From Beijerinckiaceae bacterium (GTDB lineage Bacteria > Pseudomonadota > Alphaproteobacteria > Rhizobiales > Beijerinckiaceae), in NCBI GenBank assembly GCA_018882635.1, contig VERN01000002.1, positions 1-45,496 of the forward strand: a DNA stretch of 45,496 nt. The letters run 5' to 3'. Under the pieces are notes generated by a model that was not told the origin of the DNA, did no database searches, and was given only the letters and a program-made list of their open reading frames with translations. Both the position numbers and the translations under genes were made by a program. This document shows positions 18,053 to 27,228 of this stretch, one piece after another (positions within the stretch are counted from its first letter, which is position 1; the number at the start of each line of letters is the position of its first letter).

Positions 18053-18263
18053 GGGCGTTACCACAACTTTGTCGAGCAAGTATCAAATTTCGATCCCCAA
18101 ATCCGTCCGCGAGGAACAGGGCTGGGAAGCAGGCCAGCGTTTCGTATTCATACCCGAAGGAAAAGGCGTACTCCTGATGCCTGTACCCGAACTGAAAGAT
18201 CTGATCGGGATAACCGCTGGCGCCGATAAGGAAAATTATCGCGACAGGACCGACCGTTTCTAA
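18051..18263 (+). CDS. vapB: VapB antitoxin, AbrB/SpoVT fold
   Basis: A 70-residue antitoxin. The N-terminal swapped-hairpin DNA-binding domain reads TTTLSSKYQISIPKSVREEQ, the standard AbrB pattern, followed by GWEAGQRFVFIPEGKGVLLM. The C-terminal 20 residues (KENYRDRTDRF) are charged and probably thread into the toxin active site. A GGAG site lies eight bases before the ATG. The stop and the vapC start share one base (TAATG at 18261-18265). Base use is AT-richer than the flanking rplY and prs genes, consistent with transfer. Confidence 0.88.
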   Translation: MGVTTTLSSKYQISIPKSVREEQGWEAGQRFVFIPEGKGVLLMPVPELKDLIGITAGADKENYRDRTDRF

Positions 18264-18643
18264 TGTTGCTCGTTGATACGTCGGCGTGGATTGAAGTTTT
18301 CAACAATACGGATATTGGCAGCAAAATTCTGCCGATGATCCCAGAGCCTCAGCATTGCCTCGTACCAACTCTGGTCCAATTTGAGCTGATCAAATGGATC
18401 AATCGTGTGCGGGGCCCTTCACAGGCAAAAACGGCTCTCGCCTTTACACAAGTCTGTATTGTCCAGCCGCTTGATACACAAATCGCAGTGACTGCAGCCC
18501 AAATTGCTTCAGAGCATAAACTCTCAACAGCCGATGCCATCATTTACGCGAGCGCCCGCCTGACGGACACGGACCTACTGACCTGCGACGCCCACTTCAA
18601 CGGCCTGCCGGGCGTGATCTACATTCCGAAGAATAACCCTTAA
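18263..18643 (+). CDS. vapC: VapC toxin, PIN-domain ribonuclease
   Basis: A 126-residue PIN nuclease; VapC toxins cut tRNA or rRNA when released from VapB. All four acidic residues of the active site can be placed: D5 in LLVDTSAW, E41 in VQFELIKW, D91 in [10 protein letters not shown] and D109 in LLTCDAHF. No truncation or frameshift is seen, so the module looks active. The stop overlaps the stop of prs on the other strand (18640-18643). It is the only toxin-antitoxin system in the window. Confidence 0.9.
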   Translation: MLLVDTSAWIEVFNNTDIGSKILPMIPEPQHCLVPTLVQFELIKWINRVRGPSQAKTALAFTQVCIVQPLDTQIAVTAAQIASEHKLSTADAIIYASARLTDTDLLTCDAHFNGLPGVIYIPKNNP

Positions 18644-19584
18644 TCAAACAGACTCGACACGCTCTCTTCGGTCGCGGTGCGCGCGATCGCTTCGCCGAGC
18701 AGATTGGCCACCGACACCACGCGAATGTTCTGCGCCACTTTGACGGCTTCGGTCGGCGAGATCGTGTCTGTCAGAACCAGCTCTTTCAGCTTCGACGATG
18801 AGATGCGTGACACTGCGCCACCCGAGAGCACGCCATGGGTGATGTAGGCGTAAACTTCCTTAGCCCCCTTGGCGAGAAGCGCCTCAGCAGCGTTGCACAG
18901 CGTGCCGCCGGAATCGACAATATCGTCGACGAGGATGCAGGAGCGCCCTTCGACGTCACCGATGATGTTCATGACTTCGCTTTCGCCGGGGCGCTCGCGG
19001 CGCTTATCGACAATGGCGAGCGGCGCATCAATGCGCTTAGCGAGCGCACGCGCACGCACCACACCGCCAACGTCGGGCGAGACCACCATGCAATCCTTAG
19101 TGTCCATATGGTCCATGATGTCGCGTGCCATCAACGGCGCCGAGAACAAATTATCAGTGGGGATATCGAAGAAGCCTTGAATCTGTCCGGCATGCAGATC
19201 AAGCGTGAGGACGCGATCAGCCCCAGCCTGCGTGATCATATTGGCCACGAGCTTCGCCGAAATCGGCGTGCGGCCCGACGCGCGGCGATCCTGCCGCGCA
19301 TAACCGAAATAGGGCATCACCGCGGTGATACGGCGCGCCGAAGAACGACGCAGCGCATCAATGATGATCAGCAATTCCATCAAATGGTCGTTGGCCGGGA
19401 ACGAGGTCGATTGCAGCACGAACACGTCCTGCCCGCGCACATTCTCCTGAATCTCAACGAACACTTCCATATCAGCGAAACGCCGCACGGAGCATTTGGT
19501 CATCGGGATCTTGAGATAGGCGGCCACAGCTTCGGCCAGCGCCCGGTTGGAATTGCCAGCAACCAGTTTGATCGGCGCGCTCAT
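18640..19584 (-). CDS. prs: Ribose-phosphate pyrophosphokinase
   Basis: A 314-residue cytosolic enzyme making PRPP from ribose-5-phosphate and ATP for nucleotide, histidine and tryptophan synthesis. The signatures are [20 protein letters not shown], the pyrophosphate loop [12 protein letters not shown] with the preceding Thr/Ala-rich strand, and the PRPP motif [14 protein letters not shown] near residue 215. The start at 19584 ([14 protein letters not shown]) matches the family and has a GGGAG site; the ORF extends to 19635 without support. It converges with vapC. Confidence 0.96.
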   Translation of the reverse strand: MSAPIKLVAGNSNRALAEAVAAYLKIPMTKCSVRRFADMEVFVEIQENVRGQDVFVLQSTSFPANDHLMELLIIIDALRRSSARRITAVMPYFGYARQDRRASGRTPISAKLVANMITQAGADRVLTLDLHAGQIQGFFDIPTDNLFSAPLMARDIMDHMDTKDCMVVSPDVGGVVRARALAKRIDAPLAIVDKRRERPGESEVMNIIGDVEGRSCILVDDIVDSGGTLCNAAEALLAKGAKEVYAYITHGVLSGGAVSRISSSKLKELVLTDTISPTEAVKVAQNIRVVSVANLLGEAIARTATEESVSSLFD

Positions 19585-19718
19585 CGGGCCACTCCCGTCT
19601 TGAGGAAGCCCGCCGGAATCGCCCGACACTTCCAACTGGCGCGCTCTTAGCAGTCAGCCCCCCGTGCCTTCAAGGCGAAGGGAGGCGTGAATCACATCAA
19701 ATGACAGGCATTACGACC

Positions 19719-20201
19719 TTATTGGGCGCTCGATGACCCAGCCCGCGCCGCCGCGAGAAACTGGGCGACACCATTCATGCTTTTCCCGGCCGCATTGGTG
19801 ATGTCAGCATCGCTGATCGACGCCCATGGCTCCTCGCCCGCTTTGCGCGAGGAAACCGTTGTCGCCGTCACGCGTTGCGCACGGTGACGCGACGCATCAA
19901 ACACATCCCACACAAAGGTCAGTGCCGTTCCGTCATCAGTGGCATAGGCGGTCAGATAACCCCGCAAGCGAAAGCGTGGATCGCTCTCGCGCGGCACAAT
20001 CTCAATGTTGTAAGCGCTCGCTTGTGAGGTCACAGCTTGCTGAACCCGCACAGTCATCTCGGCCGGTGCGCCGTCCAGCGTTTCGACCGCAATCGGCACG
20101 CCAGCACCGCTAAATGACCCGCCCTCGCCTGTCTGACAGGCGGCAAGTCCAAAAGCGAGCGCCATAAAAAGGCCGCCGCGCAGGAGGTGGAAACCGTTCA
20201 T
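19719..20201 (-). CDS. Small lipoprotein of unknown function
   Basis: A 160-residue lipoprotein. The signal MNGFHLLRGGLFMALAFGLA is followed by the lipobox LAAC, so the mature protein starts at a lipid-modified Cys and then a Gly/Ser-rich linker. The body (VETLDGAPAEMTVRVQQAVT, RFRLRGYLTAYATDDGTALT, WDVFDASRHRAQRV) looks like a small beta/alpha domain, and I do not recognise it beyond a similarity to envelope lipoproteins of related bacteria. The ATG at 20201 was chosen for the lipobox; a longer ORF to 20396 would bury it. It lies between the M24 gene and prs on the same strand. Confidence 0.75.
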   Translation of the reverse strand: MNGFHLLRGGLFMALAFGLAACQTGEGGSFSGAGVPIAVETLDGAPAEMTVRVQQAVTSQASAYNIEIVPRESDPRFRLRGYLTAYATDDGTALTFVWDVFDASRHRAQRVTATTVSSRKAGEEPWASISDADITNAAGKSMNGVAQFLAAARAGSSSAQ

Positions 20202-20242
20202 CCCGCCCTGTCCGAACGTCAATGGAGAACGGCTTCTTAAGT

Positions 20243-21388
20243 TCAGCGCACGAAAAGGTCCAGTGCCGAACCATTCAGGGGCTCTGCCCCGCCTTCCCCT
20301 ACGAGATAGGTGCGGCCAAGGCACATGGCCGTCTCGGTCTCCGAATCCATCAGGATCATATGGGCAAACAGCACCATGCCCGGCAGGATCGGCCAATCAT
20401 TGTCCTGATAGAACATCGGCGGATCCATCCAGCTCGGCGTGAATTTGGCACCCAGTGAATAACCGCACGCGTTCAAACGATGGCTGCCGAGCCCATGCGC
20501 GTCGAGGACGCCTGTATGCGCGGCAAAAATGTCACCTGCCTTGGCACCGGGCTTCATCGCCGCTTGGCAGGCAAGGAGCGCTTCCTTCGCCGCCGCATGA
20601 TAGGTGACATGCAAAGGCCGCGGCTCACCGACAATCACCGTCCGCATCAAGGCGGCGTGATAGTGCCGATAGGCTCCAGCAAATTCGAGTGTGATCTGAT
20701 CCTTCGCCTCAAGCACGCGACGGCCTGATTTGTAACGGCAGAGCAGCGCATCTCGGCCCGACCCGATGATGAACTCATTGCCCGGATAATCGCCGCCATT
20801 GGCAAAAATAACATTGTGCTGCGCCGCCAGAATATCGCCTTCATCCGCGCCCGCTTTAATCGCATCGCGCGCGGCTTCGTCGGCGAGATCAGACAAGCGC
20901 GCCGCTTCGCGCACATAACGAATTTCAGCCGGCGACTTAATCACGCGTAACCGCGGCACTAAATCCGATATATCAATGAGCGTGTTGCCCGCAAACGCGG
21001 CTTCAAGCTCGCGGCCGCGTCGATGGGTCAGCCCATAGGATTCATATTCGCAGCCGATCCGACCCTTAATGCCCATCTCGTCGGCGAGGCGCTTGAGATC
21101 ACCCACGGGATCAGCGTGAAGCCCGTCCTTCCAGATGCGGATGTCCTCAACATTGGAGGTATGCTGGGCCTGCCTGAGATCGGCCGAGCGGGTGAGCAGT
21201 GCCATACGGCCATCCGCCTTCACCACGAGGCATTGGAAGAAGCAGAAGCCAAACGTGTCATAGCCCGTCAGCCAAAACATGCTTTCTTGCGCAAACAGGA
21301 AGGCGGCATCGAGCTTGTCCCGTGCCATCGTCTCCAGCAATTTGCTCTTCCGTTCCGCGAACTCGATCGTATCGAAATGCAGCGCCAT
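20243..21388 (-). CDS. M24-family hydrolase, metal ligands lost (DoeA/creatinase-like)
   Basis: A 381-residue protein of the pita-bread M24 fold. The N-terminal creatinase-like domain covers residues 1-150 (FAERKSKLLETMARDKLDAA, SMFWLTGYDTFGF) and the catalytic-type domain follows (VIKSPAEIRYVREAARLSD, HGLGSHRLNACGYSLG, ILPGMVLFAHMILMD). The five metal ligands of Xaa-Pro peptidases are not kept: the first Asp is E235, the second falls at A246, and the usual His and two Glu are absent. Such changes are known in creatinase and ectoine hydrolase (DoeA), which break C-N bonds in small molecules. The start at 21388 has a GGGAG site. Substrate is unknown; no ectoine genes are adjacent. Confidence 0.8.
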   Translation of the reverse strand: MALHFDTIEFAERKSKLLETMARDKLDAAFLFAQESMFWLTGYDTFGFCFFQCLVVKADGRMALLTRSADLRQAQHTSNVEDIRIWKDGLHADPVGDLKRLADEMGIKGRIGCEYESYGLTHRRGRELEAAFAGNTLIDISDLVPRLRVIKSPAEIRYVREAARLSDLADEAARDAIKAGADEGDILAAQHNVIFANGGDYPGNEFIIGSGRDALLCRYKSGRRVLEAKDQITLEFAGAYRHYHAALMRTVIVGEPRPLHVTYHAAAKEALLACQAAMKPGAKAGDIFAAHTGVLDAHGLGSHRLNACGYSLGAKFTPSWMDPPMFYQDNDWPILPGMVLFAHMILMDSETETAMCLGRTYLVGEGGAEPLNGSALDLFVR

Positions 21389-21480
21389 CGTGGTCTCCCT
21401 TATCAGCAAGGGCACAAGAGCCGAGGACAAGTGCGGGCGCAACCCTTCCCCTTGCCGCAGGAAGCCCCTAAATCGGGCCA

Positions 21481-23490
21481 ATGATCCCGCGCCCGCCCTC
21501 GATCGATGATGACGATCTTCCGCCCGAAGCGGACGAGCCGGACGAGGCTGCCGAAACCACCGAGCCAACCGAAGCCGAAAGCGGCCCTGCGCTGGACCTC
21601 AACGAGCCTGCGCCCGCCTCACGCTATGCCGCCGGCACCGAGGTGATCAAACGCTTTCAAGCGACACTCCCCAACACCCCCGGCGTCTACCGCATGTTCG
21701 ATGCCGAAGGGACCGTGCTGTATGTCGGCAAAGCGAAGAGCCTGAAAAAGCGCGTCGCCTCCTATGTGCGCGGCTTTGGCCACACCAACCGCATCGCCCG
21801 TATGATCGCGGACACAGCAGCAATGGAATTCGTCACCACCGCGACGGAAACCGAAGCGCTCTTGCTTGAAGCCAATCTCATCAAGCAGCTGAAGCCGCGC
21901 TATAATGTGTTGCTGCGCGACGACAAATCATTTCCCTATATTTTACTGTCCCGCGACCATGTTTCGCCACAGCTCGTCAAACATCGCGGCGCCCGCACCA
22001 AAGAAGGGGATTATTTCGGCCCCTTCGCCAGCGTTTGGGCCGTCAACCGCACGATCACAGCGCTGCAACGCGCCTTCCTCATTCGCACTTGCTCAGATTC
22101 CTATTACGAAAACCGCACGCGTCCGTGCTTGCTCTATCAAATCAAGCGCTGCGCCGGACCCTGCACCGGCGAAGTAAGCCATATCGAATATGCGCGACTT
22201 GCCAATCAAGCGCGCGACTTTCTGTCCGGCAAAAGTCGCAAGGTCAAAGAACAACTCGCGGAGGATATGCAGGCCGCCGCTGAAGCGCTCGAATTTGAAA
22301 CAGCGGCGCGCTATCGCGATCGCTTGGCAGCACTCTCGGCTGTGCAAGCCTCCCAAGACATCAATCCGCAAAGCGTCGAAGCAGCGGACGTCTTCGCCTT
22401 GCATGAAGAAGCAGGCCAATTCTGTATCGAGGCGTTTTTCTTTCGCAATTTCCAGAATTGGGGCAATCGCGCCTATTTTCCACGGGCCGATCGCTCCCTA
22501 TCGGATGCAGAAGTTCTCGGCGCGTTTCTCGCACAATTTTATGATGATAAGCCGCCTCCGCGCCTCATCCTGCTGTCGCACGAGATTGAGGACCGCGCGG
22601 TGCTGTCCGATGCACTTTCGGAAAAAGCTGGCGGGCGTGTAGAGATTGCCGTTCCACAACGCGGCGAGAAACGCGATCTCGTCCAACATGCGCTCGACAA
22701 TGCGCGCGAGGCACTCGGCCGTCGCCTATCGGAATCGATCTCGCAGCAGAAATTGCTCGGCGCGCTTGGATTAGCCTTCGGCATTGAGGCCCCGGTGCGC
22801 CGTGTCGAGGTTTACGACAACTCGCACATCATGGGCACCAATGCGGTCGGCGCGATGATCGTCGCGGGAGCGCAGGGTTTTTCCAAAAGCCATTACCGCA
22901 CATTCAACATCCGCTCGACCGAACTGACGCCGGGTGACGATTTCGGCATGATGCGAGAGGTGCTCGGGCGTCGCTTTTCGCGCCTTATGAAAGATGTCCC
23001 GCGCGATCAGCCGCAAGATGATCCCGAGGCCATGCCACTCTGGCCCGATCTTGTGCTGATCGACGGCGGCAAGGGTCAGGTCGAGGCGGCGCGCGGCGTG
23101 CTCGCCGATCTCGGCGTGCCGGATATTCCCGTTGTCGGCATCGCCAAGGGGCAGGATCGCGATGCGGGGCGCGAGACCTTCTTTGTCGAGGGTCGCGATC
23201 CCTTCCGTCTGCCGCCGCGCGACCCGGCCCTCTATTTCGTCCAACGCCTGCGTGACGAAGCCCATCGCTTCGCCATCGGCACCCATCGCGCCAAGCGCAA
23301 AAAAGAATTCGTGAAAAACCCGCTCGACGAAATCCCCGGCATCGGCCCCGCCCGGAAACGGGCTCTGCTCCTCCATTTTGGCACCGCCAAAGCGGTTTCA
23401 CGGGCCTCGCTCGAAGACCTGTCGCATGTGCCTGGGATCAACGCCGCCACGGCCAAGCTTGTGCATGATTTCTTCCGTGGTGGAGACTAA
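21481..23490 (+). CDS. uvrC: Excinuclease ABC subunit C
   Basis: A 669-residue dual nuclease that makes both cuts in nucleotide excision repair. After an acidic N-terminal extension of about 45 residues comes the GIY-YIG domain near residue 65 ([20 protein letters not shown]). It is followed by the Cys-rich region ([20 protein letters not shown]), the UvrB-binding UVR motif ([17 protein letters not shown]), the RNase H-like domain with [20 protein letters not shown], and tandem helix-hairpin-helix motifs at the end ([32 protein letters not shown]). It is divergent from the M24 gene and leads into pgsA. Confidence 0.96.
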   Translation: MIPRPPSIDDDDLPPEADEPDEAAETTEPTEAESGPALDLNEPAPASRYAAGTEVIKRFQATLPNTPGVYRMFDAEGTVLYVGKAKSLKKRVASYVRGFGHTNRIARMIADTAAMEFVTTATETEALLLEANLIKQLKPRYNVLLRDDKSFPYILLSRDHVSPQLVKHRGARTKEGDYFGPFASVWAVNRTITALQRAFLIRTCSDSYYENRTRPCLLYQIKRCAGPCTGEVSHIEYARLANQARDFLSGKSRKVKEQLAEDMQAAAEALEFETAARYRDRLAALSAVQASQDINPQSVEAADVFALHEEAGQFCIEAFFFRNFQNWGNRAYFPRADRSLSDAEVLGAFLAQFYDDKPPPRLILLSHEIEDRAVLSDALSEKAGGRVEIAVPQRGEKRDLVQHALDNAREALGRRLSESISQQKLLGALGLAFGIEAPVRRVEVYDNSHIMGTNAVGAMIVAGAQGFSKSHYRTFNIRSTELTPGDDFGMMREVLGRRFSRLMKDVPRDQPQDDPEAMPLWPDLVLIDGGKGQVEAARGVLADLGVPDIPVVGIAKGQDRDAGRETFFVEGRDPFRLPPRDPALYFVQRLRDEAHRFAIGTHRAKRKKEFVKNPLDEIPGIGPARKRALLLHFGTAKAVSRASLEDLSHVPGINAATAKLVHDFFRGGD

Positions 23491-23539
23491 TCGTCTCACG
23501 CTCTTGCCTTCCGCTGCGTTTCCTCCCAAACCATGCCCC

Positions 23540-24133
23540 ATGCCGATTGCCGCCCGCCGCTCGAATCCATTCACCCTGCCCAACGTCCTGACCTATGGCC
23601 GGGTCGCGGCGGTCCCTGTCGTGGCCGCCCTTCTGTTCTGGCCTGATGACAATTGGATGCGCTGGGCAGCGCTGGGCGTGTTTGCCGCCGCAGCGATCAC
23701 CGATTTCTTCGATGGCTATCTGGCCCGCGTTTGGGAGCAGCAATCGGCTCTTGGCCGTATGCTCGATCCCATTGCCGACAAGCTGTTGGTAGCCGCCTGC
23801 CTGTTGATGCTGGTCAGCAACAAAACGATCACCGGCCTGTCCGTCTGGGCGGCACTGATTATCCTGAGCCGTGAAATCCTTGTCTCAGGCCTGCGCGAAT
23901 TCCTTGCGGAACTGCGCGTCTCGGTCCCGGTGACCCAAGTCGCCAAATGGAAGACGACACTCCAGCTCTTGGCGCTCGGTTTTCTGATCGCAGGGCCCGC
24001 CGGTGAACCGGTGCTGCCCGGCACCATTAAGATTGGCATTGGCCTTCTGTGGGTTGCGGCGATTTTGACGCTCTATACTGGCTGGGATTATTTCCGCGCC
24101 GGCATTCGCCATGTGGTCGATCACGAAGGGTGA
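23540..24133 (+). CDS. pgsA: CDP-diacylglycerol-glycerol-3-phosphate 3-phosphatidyltransferase
   Basis: A 197-residue inner-membrane enzyme that commits CDP-diacylglycerol to phosphatidylglycerol. The CDP-alcohol phosphotransferase signature is complete: DFFDGYLARVWEQQSALGRM then LDPIADK, with the four conserved Asp residues. Four to five hydrophobic helices follow or precede it. The ATG at 23540 (MPIAARRSNPFTLPN) begins at the family N-terminus; the ORF open from 23378 overlaps uvrC. It is 49 bases after uvrC and three bases before moaD, so probably one transcript. Confidence 0.93.
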   Translation: MPIAARRSNPFTLPNVLTYGRVAAVPVVAALLFWPDDNWMRWAALGVFAAAAITDFFDGYLARVWEQQSALGRMLDPIADKLLVAACLLMLVSNKTITGLSVWAALIILSREILVSGLREFLAELRVSVPVTQVAKWKTTLQLLALGFLIAGPAGEPVLPGTIKIGIGLLWVAAILTLYTGWDYFRAGIRHVVDHEG

Positions 24134-24136
24134 CCT

Positions 24137-24388
24137 ATGAAACTCGTTTATTTCTCGTGGGTGCGCGAGCGGATCGGCGTTCCTGAGGAAGAACGCGACC
24201 TGCCTGATTCCATCCATATTGTTGCCGACTTGATCGAATGGCTGATCGGCCATGGCGAGAATTACGCTTACGCCTTCGAAAATGCGCAGACTGTGCGTGT
24301 TGCCATCGACAAGAAACACGTGCCGCATGACGCACCCATCGGTAACGCCCGCGAGATCGCCTTTTTCCCACCGATGACGGGAGGCTGA
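24137..24388 (+). CDS. moaD: Molybdopterin synthase small subunit MoaD
   Basis: An 83-residue ubiquitin-like sulfur carrier. It begins KLVYFSWVRERIG, as is common for alphaproteobacterial MoaD, and ends with the required Gly-Gly (FFPPMTGG), which is thiocarboxylated. Together with MoaE it converts cyclic pyranopterin phosphate into molybdopterin. The start follows an AAGGGTG site. The moaE gene starts three bases later. Confidence 0.94.
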   Translation: MKLVYFSWVRERIGVPEEERDLPDSIHIVADLIEWLIGHGENYAYAFENAQTVRVAIDKKHVPHDAPIGNAREIAFFPPMTGG

Positions 24389-24391
24389 ACC

Positions 24392-24850
24392 ATGGCCCGC
24401 ATCATCGTGCAGAGCGCGGCCTTCGACATCGCCGCTGAAATCACGCGCATGGCCGACGAAGCGGGAACCGATTGCGGCGCGATTGTTACGTTCACAGGTT
24501 TGTGCCGCTCGGAAAAAGGCGCTCTGACGGCGCTTGAACTTGAGCATTATCCCGGCATGGCCGAGGAGGAGATTGGCCGCATCGCGAAAATAGCGGAAGA
24601 TCGCTGGCCTCTCGACGCCGTGACCATCATCCACCGCTACGGGAAGATCACCCCCGGCGAAGGCATTGTGCTTGTGCTCGTCGCATCCGCCCATCGCGCG
24701 GCGGCGTTCGAGGCCGCAGAATTTATGATGGATTATCTCAAGACGCATGCGCCGTTCTGGAAGAAAGAACATCGCACTGATGGCCAAGAAGGTTCATGGG
24801 TGGAAGCGCATAACCGCGACGATGTCGCGCTGGGACGCTGGCAGGATTAA
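24392..24850 (+). CDS. moaE: Molybdopterin synthase catalytic subunit MoaE
   Basis: A 152-residue cytosolic enzyme adding two sulfurs to the pterin precursor, taken from the MoaD C-terminus. Visible motifs are CGAIVTFTGLCRSEKG, LELEHYPGMAEEEI, VTIIHRYGKITPGEGIVLVL and the catalytic lysine region MDYLKTHAPFWKKEH. A GGAGG site precedes the ATG. No other molybdopterin genes are in the window, so the earlier steps are encoded elsewhere. Confidence 0.94.
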   Translation: MARIIVQSAAFDIAAEITRMADEAGTDCGAIVTFTGLCRSEKGALTALELEHYPGMAEEEIGRIAKIAEDRWPLDAVTIIHRYGKITPGEGIVLVLVASAHRAAAFEAAEFMMDYLKTHAPFWKKEHRTDGQEGSWVEAHNRDDVALGRWQD

Positions 24851-24882
24851 TGCGCCCGCTTCGGTGCGGCGCTCGATAATCT

Positions 24883-24905
24883 CTGTCTTGAACTAAACAA
24901 GACAG
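24883..24905. promoter_or_regulatory. 8-bp perfect inverted repeat between moaE and the LysE-type gene
   Basis: CTGTCTTG (24883-24890) and CAAGACAG (24898-24905) flank a seven-base AACTAAA spacer. No T-run follows. It may be an operator for the exporter gene 112 bases downstream or a weak terminator for moaE. I cannot tell which. Confidence 0.4.
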
Positions 24906-25016
24906 TCCAAGCCCTACCCGTTGCCGTCGTAAAACCTGTCTTTGCGATCAATCACCGTCTGACCTAAAAAGCATTCCGATCGAAAGAGCGTCAGAGCCGC
25001 CACGCCGGACCCATCA

Positions 25017-25649
25017 ATGCCCAGCACCGCCAATTTGATTGCCTTTGCCCTCGTCGCTCTCGGCATGGTGCTGACACCGGGCCCGAACATGATCTACCTC
25101 GTGTCGCGCTCGATCACGCAAGGCGTTGGCGCTGGGCTTATTTCACTGGGCGGCGTCGCACTTGGTTTTGTGGTTTATATGTTGTGCGCAGCGTTTGGCA
25201 TCACGGCGCTCGTGATGGCTGTGCCCTACGCTTATGACGTGCTCCGCTTAGCAGGAGCGGCCTATCTTCTCTATCTCGCATGGCAGGCGGTGAAGCCGGG
25301 CGGACGCTCGCCATTTCAAGTCAAGGAATTACCGGTCGATAGCCCACGCCAATTATTCGCGATGGGCTTTCTCACCAACCTCCTCAATCCCAAAATCGCG
25401 ATGCTCTATCTGTCCTTGTTGCCGCAATTTATTGATCTGTCGCTCGGCCATGTTTTGACGCAGTCGCTGGTTCTGGGTCTCACGCAGATCATCATTAGCG
25501 TGACTGTCAACGCATGCATTGCCTGCGCCGCAGGCGCGATTGCGGTCTTTCTGACAACGCGCCCGACATGGGCGCTCGTGCAGCGTTGGGTCATGGGTTC
25601 GGTGCTGGCCGGTCTGGCGATCCGTATGGCGCTCGAAACCCGCCGTTGA
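25017..25649 (+). CDS. LysE/RhtB-family amino-acid exporter
   Basis: A 210-residue inner-membrane protein with about six hydrophobic helices. The family signature is near the N-terminus: FALVALGMVLTPGPNMIYLV, then SRSITQGVGAGLISLGGVAL, and later FLTNLLNPKIAMLYLSLLPQ. Relatives export lysine, homoserine, threonine or other amino acids; the substrate here is open. No LysR or Lrp-type regulator lies alongside. The start at 25017 has no strong ribosome site. It ends cleanly at 25649. Confidence 0.88.
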   Translation: MPSTANLIAFALVALGMVLTPGPNMIYLVSRSITQGVGAGLISLGGVALGFVVYMLCAAFGITALVMAVPYAYDVLRLAGAAYLLYLAWQAVKPGGRSPFQVKELPVDSPRQLFAMGFLTNLLNPKIAMLYLSLLPQFIDLSLGHVLTQSLVLGLTQIIISVTVNACIACAAGAIAVFLTTRPTWALVQRWVMGSVLAGLAIRMALETRR

Positions 25650-25813
25650 TCAAAACACCGCGGCGATCATCGCGCGCGCCCTTTACGCTTTGTTCACCAC
25701 AATCTTAACACAGGGCCGGTTGTGCCGTTCCGATCACGCCAACGGGTGAAAAACCGCAATTCTGCCATCGCCCATTCGCAAAAGGTTAACCTCGTTCTCG
25801 CCATCGTCGCGCC

Positions 25814-26707
25814 ATGCGAGGGCGTGCGTTCAAATGGTGTATCGCCGCGGTTCTGGTGTTGACCGTGGCGGGGTGCGGACTTTTCCGGTGGGAAAAGCGC
25901 GCGCCTTGGCGTGACGATGCCGAGCGCGAATGCCTCGCCTCCAAACAAGTGAAGATCACCGAATATGTCGAGCCCGCCCGTGGCATTGATGGCCCCGGGG
26001 CTTGCGGCATGATTGCGCCGTTCAAAGTGAGCGCCTTTGCCGAAGGGTCGGTCAATTTGCAGGCGCGCCAGACCTTCGCCTGTCCGATGCTACCGGCGAT
26101 CGACCAATGGATTGCCGAAACAGTCCAACCCTCAGCGCTGTTCTATTATGGACAGCGTGTGGTGGGCCTGAAGGCAGGCTCTTATGCCTGTCGCAATCAG
26201 AACAATGCCTATGGCGGACCACTCTCTGAACACGCCTTCGGCAACGCCCTTGATGTGATGGCTTTCGAACTCGCCGATGGCCGCACCATCACGATCGCAA
26301 AAGGCTGGAAGGGTGATCTGCGCGAGCAGGAATTCCTGCGCGAAGTTTTCGTCGGCTCATGCCGGATCTTCGGCACCGTGCTCGGTCCCGGCGCCGACCC
26401 CTACCATTATGACCATTTTCATCTCGATCTGGCCCGCCATGCTGGCGGCCGGACGATTTGTAAGCCGGTCTTGAAGTTCATGCCGAACCTTGATCCGGCG
26501 AAAATCAGGCCCGTGCGCCCGCTTCCCCCGCCCCATATGTCGCCCGCCATTTCGCAAGCGGCCCCAGCACCGCTCGCGCCGCGTTCGGCACCCCCGGCTC
26601 ATGCGGCACCCCTCGGAGGCGTCAGCGCTGTACCAATGGCCCCAATGGCGGTCCCCCAACCGGGCGGCGGCGCGCCCAGAGCGGTTGACCTCGGCGCTCT
26701 TTATTGA
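25814..26707 (+). CDS. Extensin-like lipoprotein with M15-type fold
   Basis: A 297-residue lipoprotein. The signal ends in the lipobox VAGC with Cys21 as the first mature residue. The central domain is the Extensin-like C-terminal family, related to D-Ala-D-Ala zinc peptidases: H140 and D147 in SEHAFGNALDVMAF, and H203 in HYDHFHLDLARH, are the likely metal ligands, with several Cys for disulfides. A Pro/Ala-rich tail of about 65 residues follows, perhaps spanning or contacting peptidoglycan. A cell-wall role is inferred. The gap before it (25650-25813) shows no other gene. Confidence 0.85.
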   Translation: MRGRAFKWCIAAVLVLTVAGCGLFRWEKRAPWRDDAERECLASKQVKITEYVEPARGIDGPGACGMIAPFKVSAFAEGSVNLQARQTFACPMLPAIDQWIAETVQPSALFYYGQRVVGLKAGSYACRNQNNAYGGPLSEHAFGNALDVMAFELADGRTITIAKGWKGDLREQEFLREVFVGSCRIFGTVLGPGADPYHYDHFHLDLARHAGGRTICKPVLKFMPNLDPAKIRPVRPLPPPHMSPAISQAAPAPLAPRSAPPAHAAPLGGVSAVPMAPMAVPQPGGGAPRAVDLGALY

Positions 26708-26778
26708 TTGATCCGCTTGACCCGGCCAGCCCTCGCGCGCATGGTCCGGTCGAAAGTTTGACCCTTGGGAATCGGACG

Positions 26779-27228
26779 ATGACTCGCTTTGCAGCCGCCC
26801 TTTTGCTGGCCGCCGCCTTTTTGGCTGGCCCTGCGATCGCGCAGGACAATTCCTACCCTTCGGAAACCTGGACCGTCCCCTATAGCGGCAAATATAACGA
26901 GTTCCCGCCCTGCGAGACGGAATCGATCCGTGCGCGCGTGGCGCAGCGCTTCTCCGCAACGCGGAACGAATATTGGTCAGAGCCGACCGAGATCCTCTCG
27001 ATCACAAATGTCCGCCAGATCGGTTTCCGCCCGGAAGGCCTCTCCTACATTCCGCGCCTCTATTGCGAGGGTGTGGCCACGACGAATGATGGCGTGAAGC
27101 GCCGTGTCGTCTATTCGATCATCGAAGAAGCGGGCATGTCCGGCATCGGCTACGGCGTTGAATATTGCGTCGTCGGGCTCGACCCGAGCAACGCCTACGC
27201 GCCCGCATGCCGCGCCGCCTATCCGTAA
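26779..27228 (+). CDS. Secreted protein of unknown function (149 residues)
   Basis: Not recognised. The signal peptide MTRFAAALLLAAAFLAGPAI is followed by AQDNSYP, with cleavage expected at AIA/QD. The mature part contains four Cys and several aromatic residues (SETWTVPYSGKYNEFPPCET, YIPRLYCEGVATTNDGVKRR, YGVEYCVVGLDPSNAYAPAC), suggesting two disulfides in a small periplasmic beta domain. The ATG at 26779 was chosen for the signal peptide; the frame is open to 26704. Its 3' end overlaps the RNase T2 gene by 22 bases, so the two are probably coupled. Confidence 0.75.
   Translation: MTRFAAALLLAAAFLAGPAIAQDNSYPSETWTVPYSGKYNEFPPCETESIRARVAQRFSATRNEYWSEPTEILSITNVRQIGFRPEGLSYIPRLYCEGVATTNDGVKRRVVYSIIEEAGMSGIGYGVEYCVVGLDPSNAYAPACRAAYP

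Noticed and set aside
23885-24787. 300-residue open frame on the minus strand across pgsA, moaD and moaE
   Set aside because: It lies antisense to three clear genes with intact motifs and has no recognisable domain; long antisense frames are common in GC-rich DNA.
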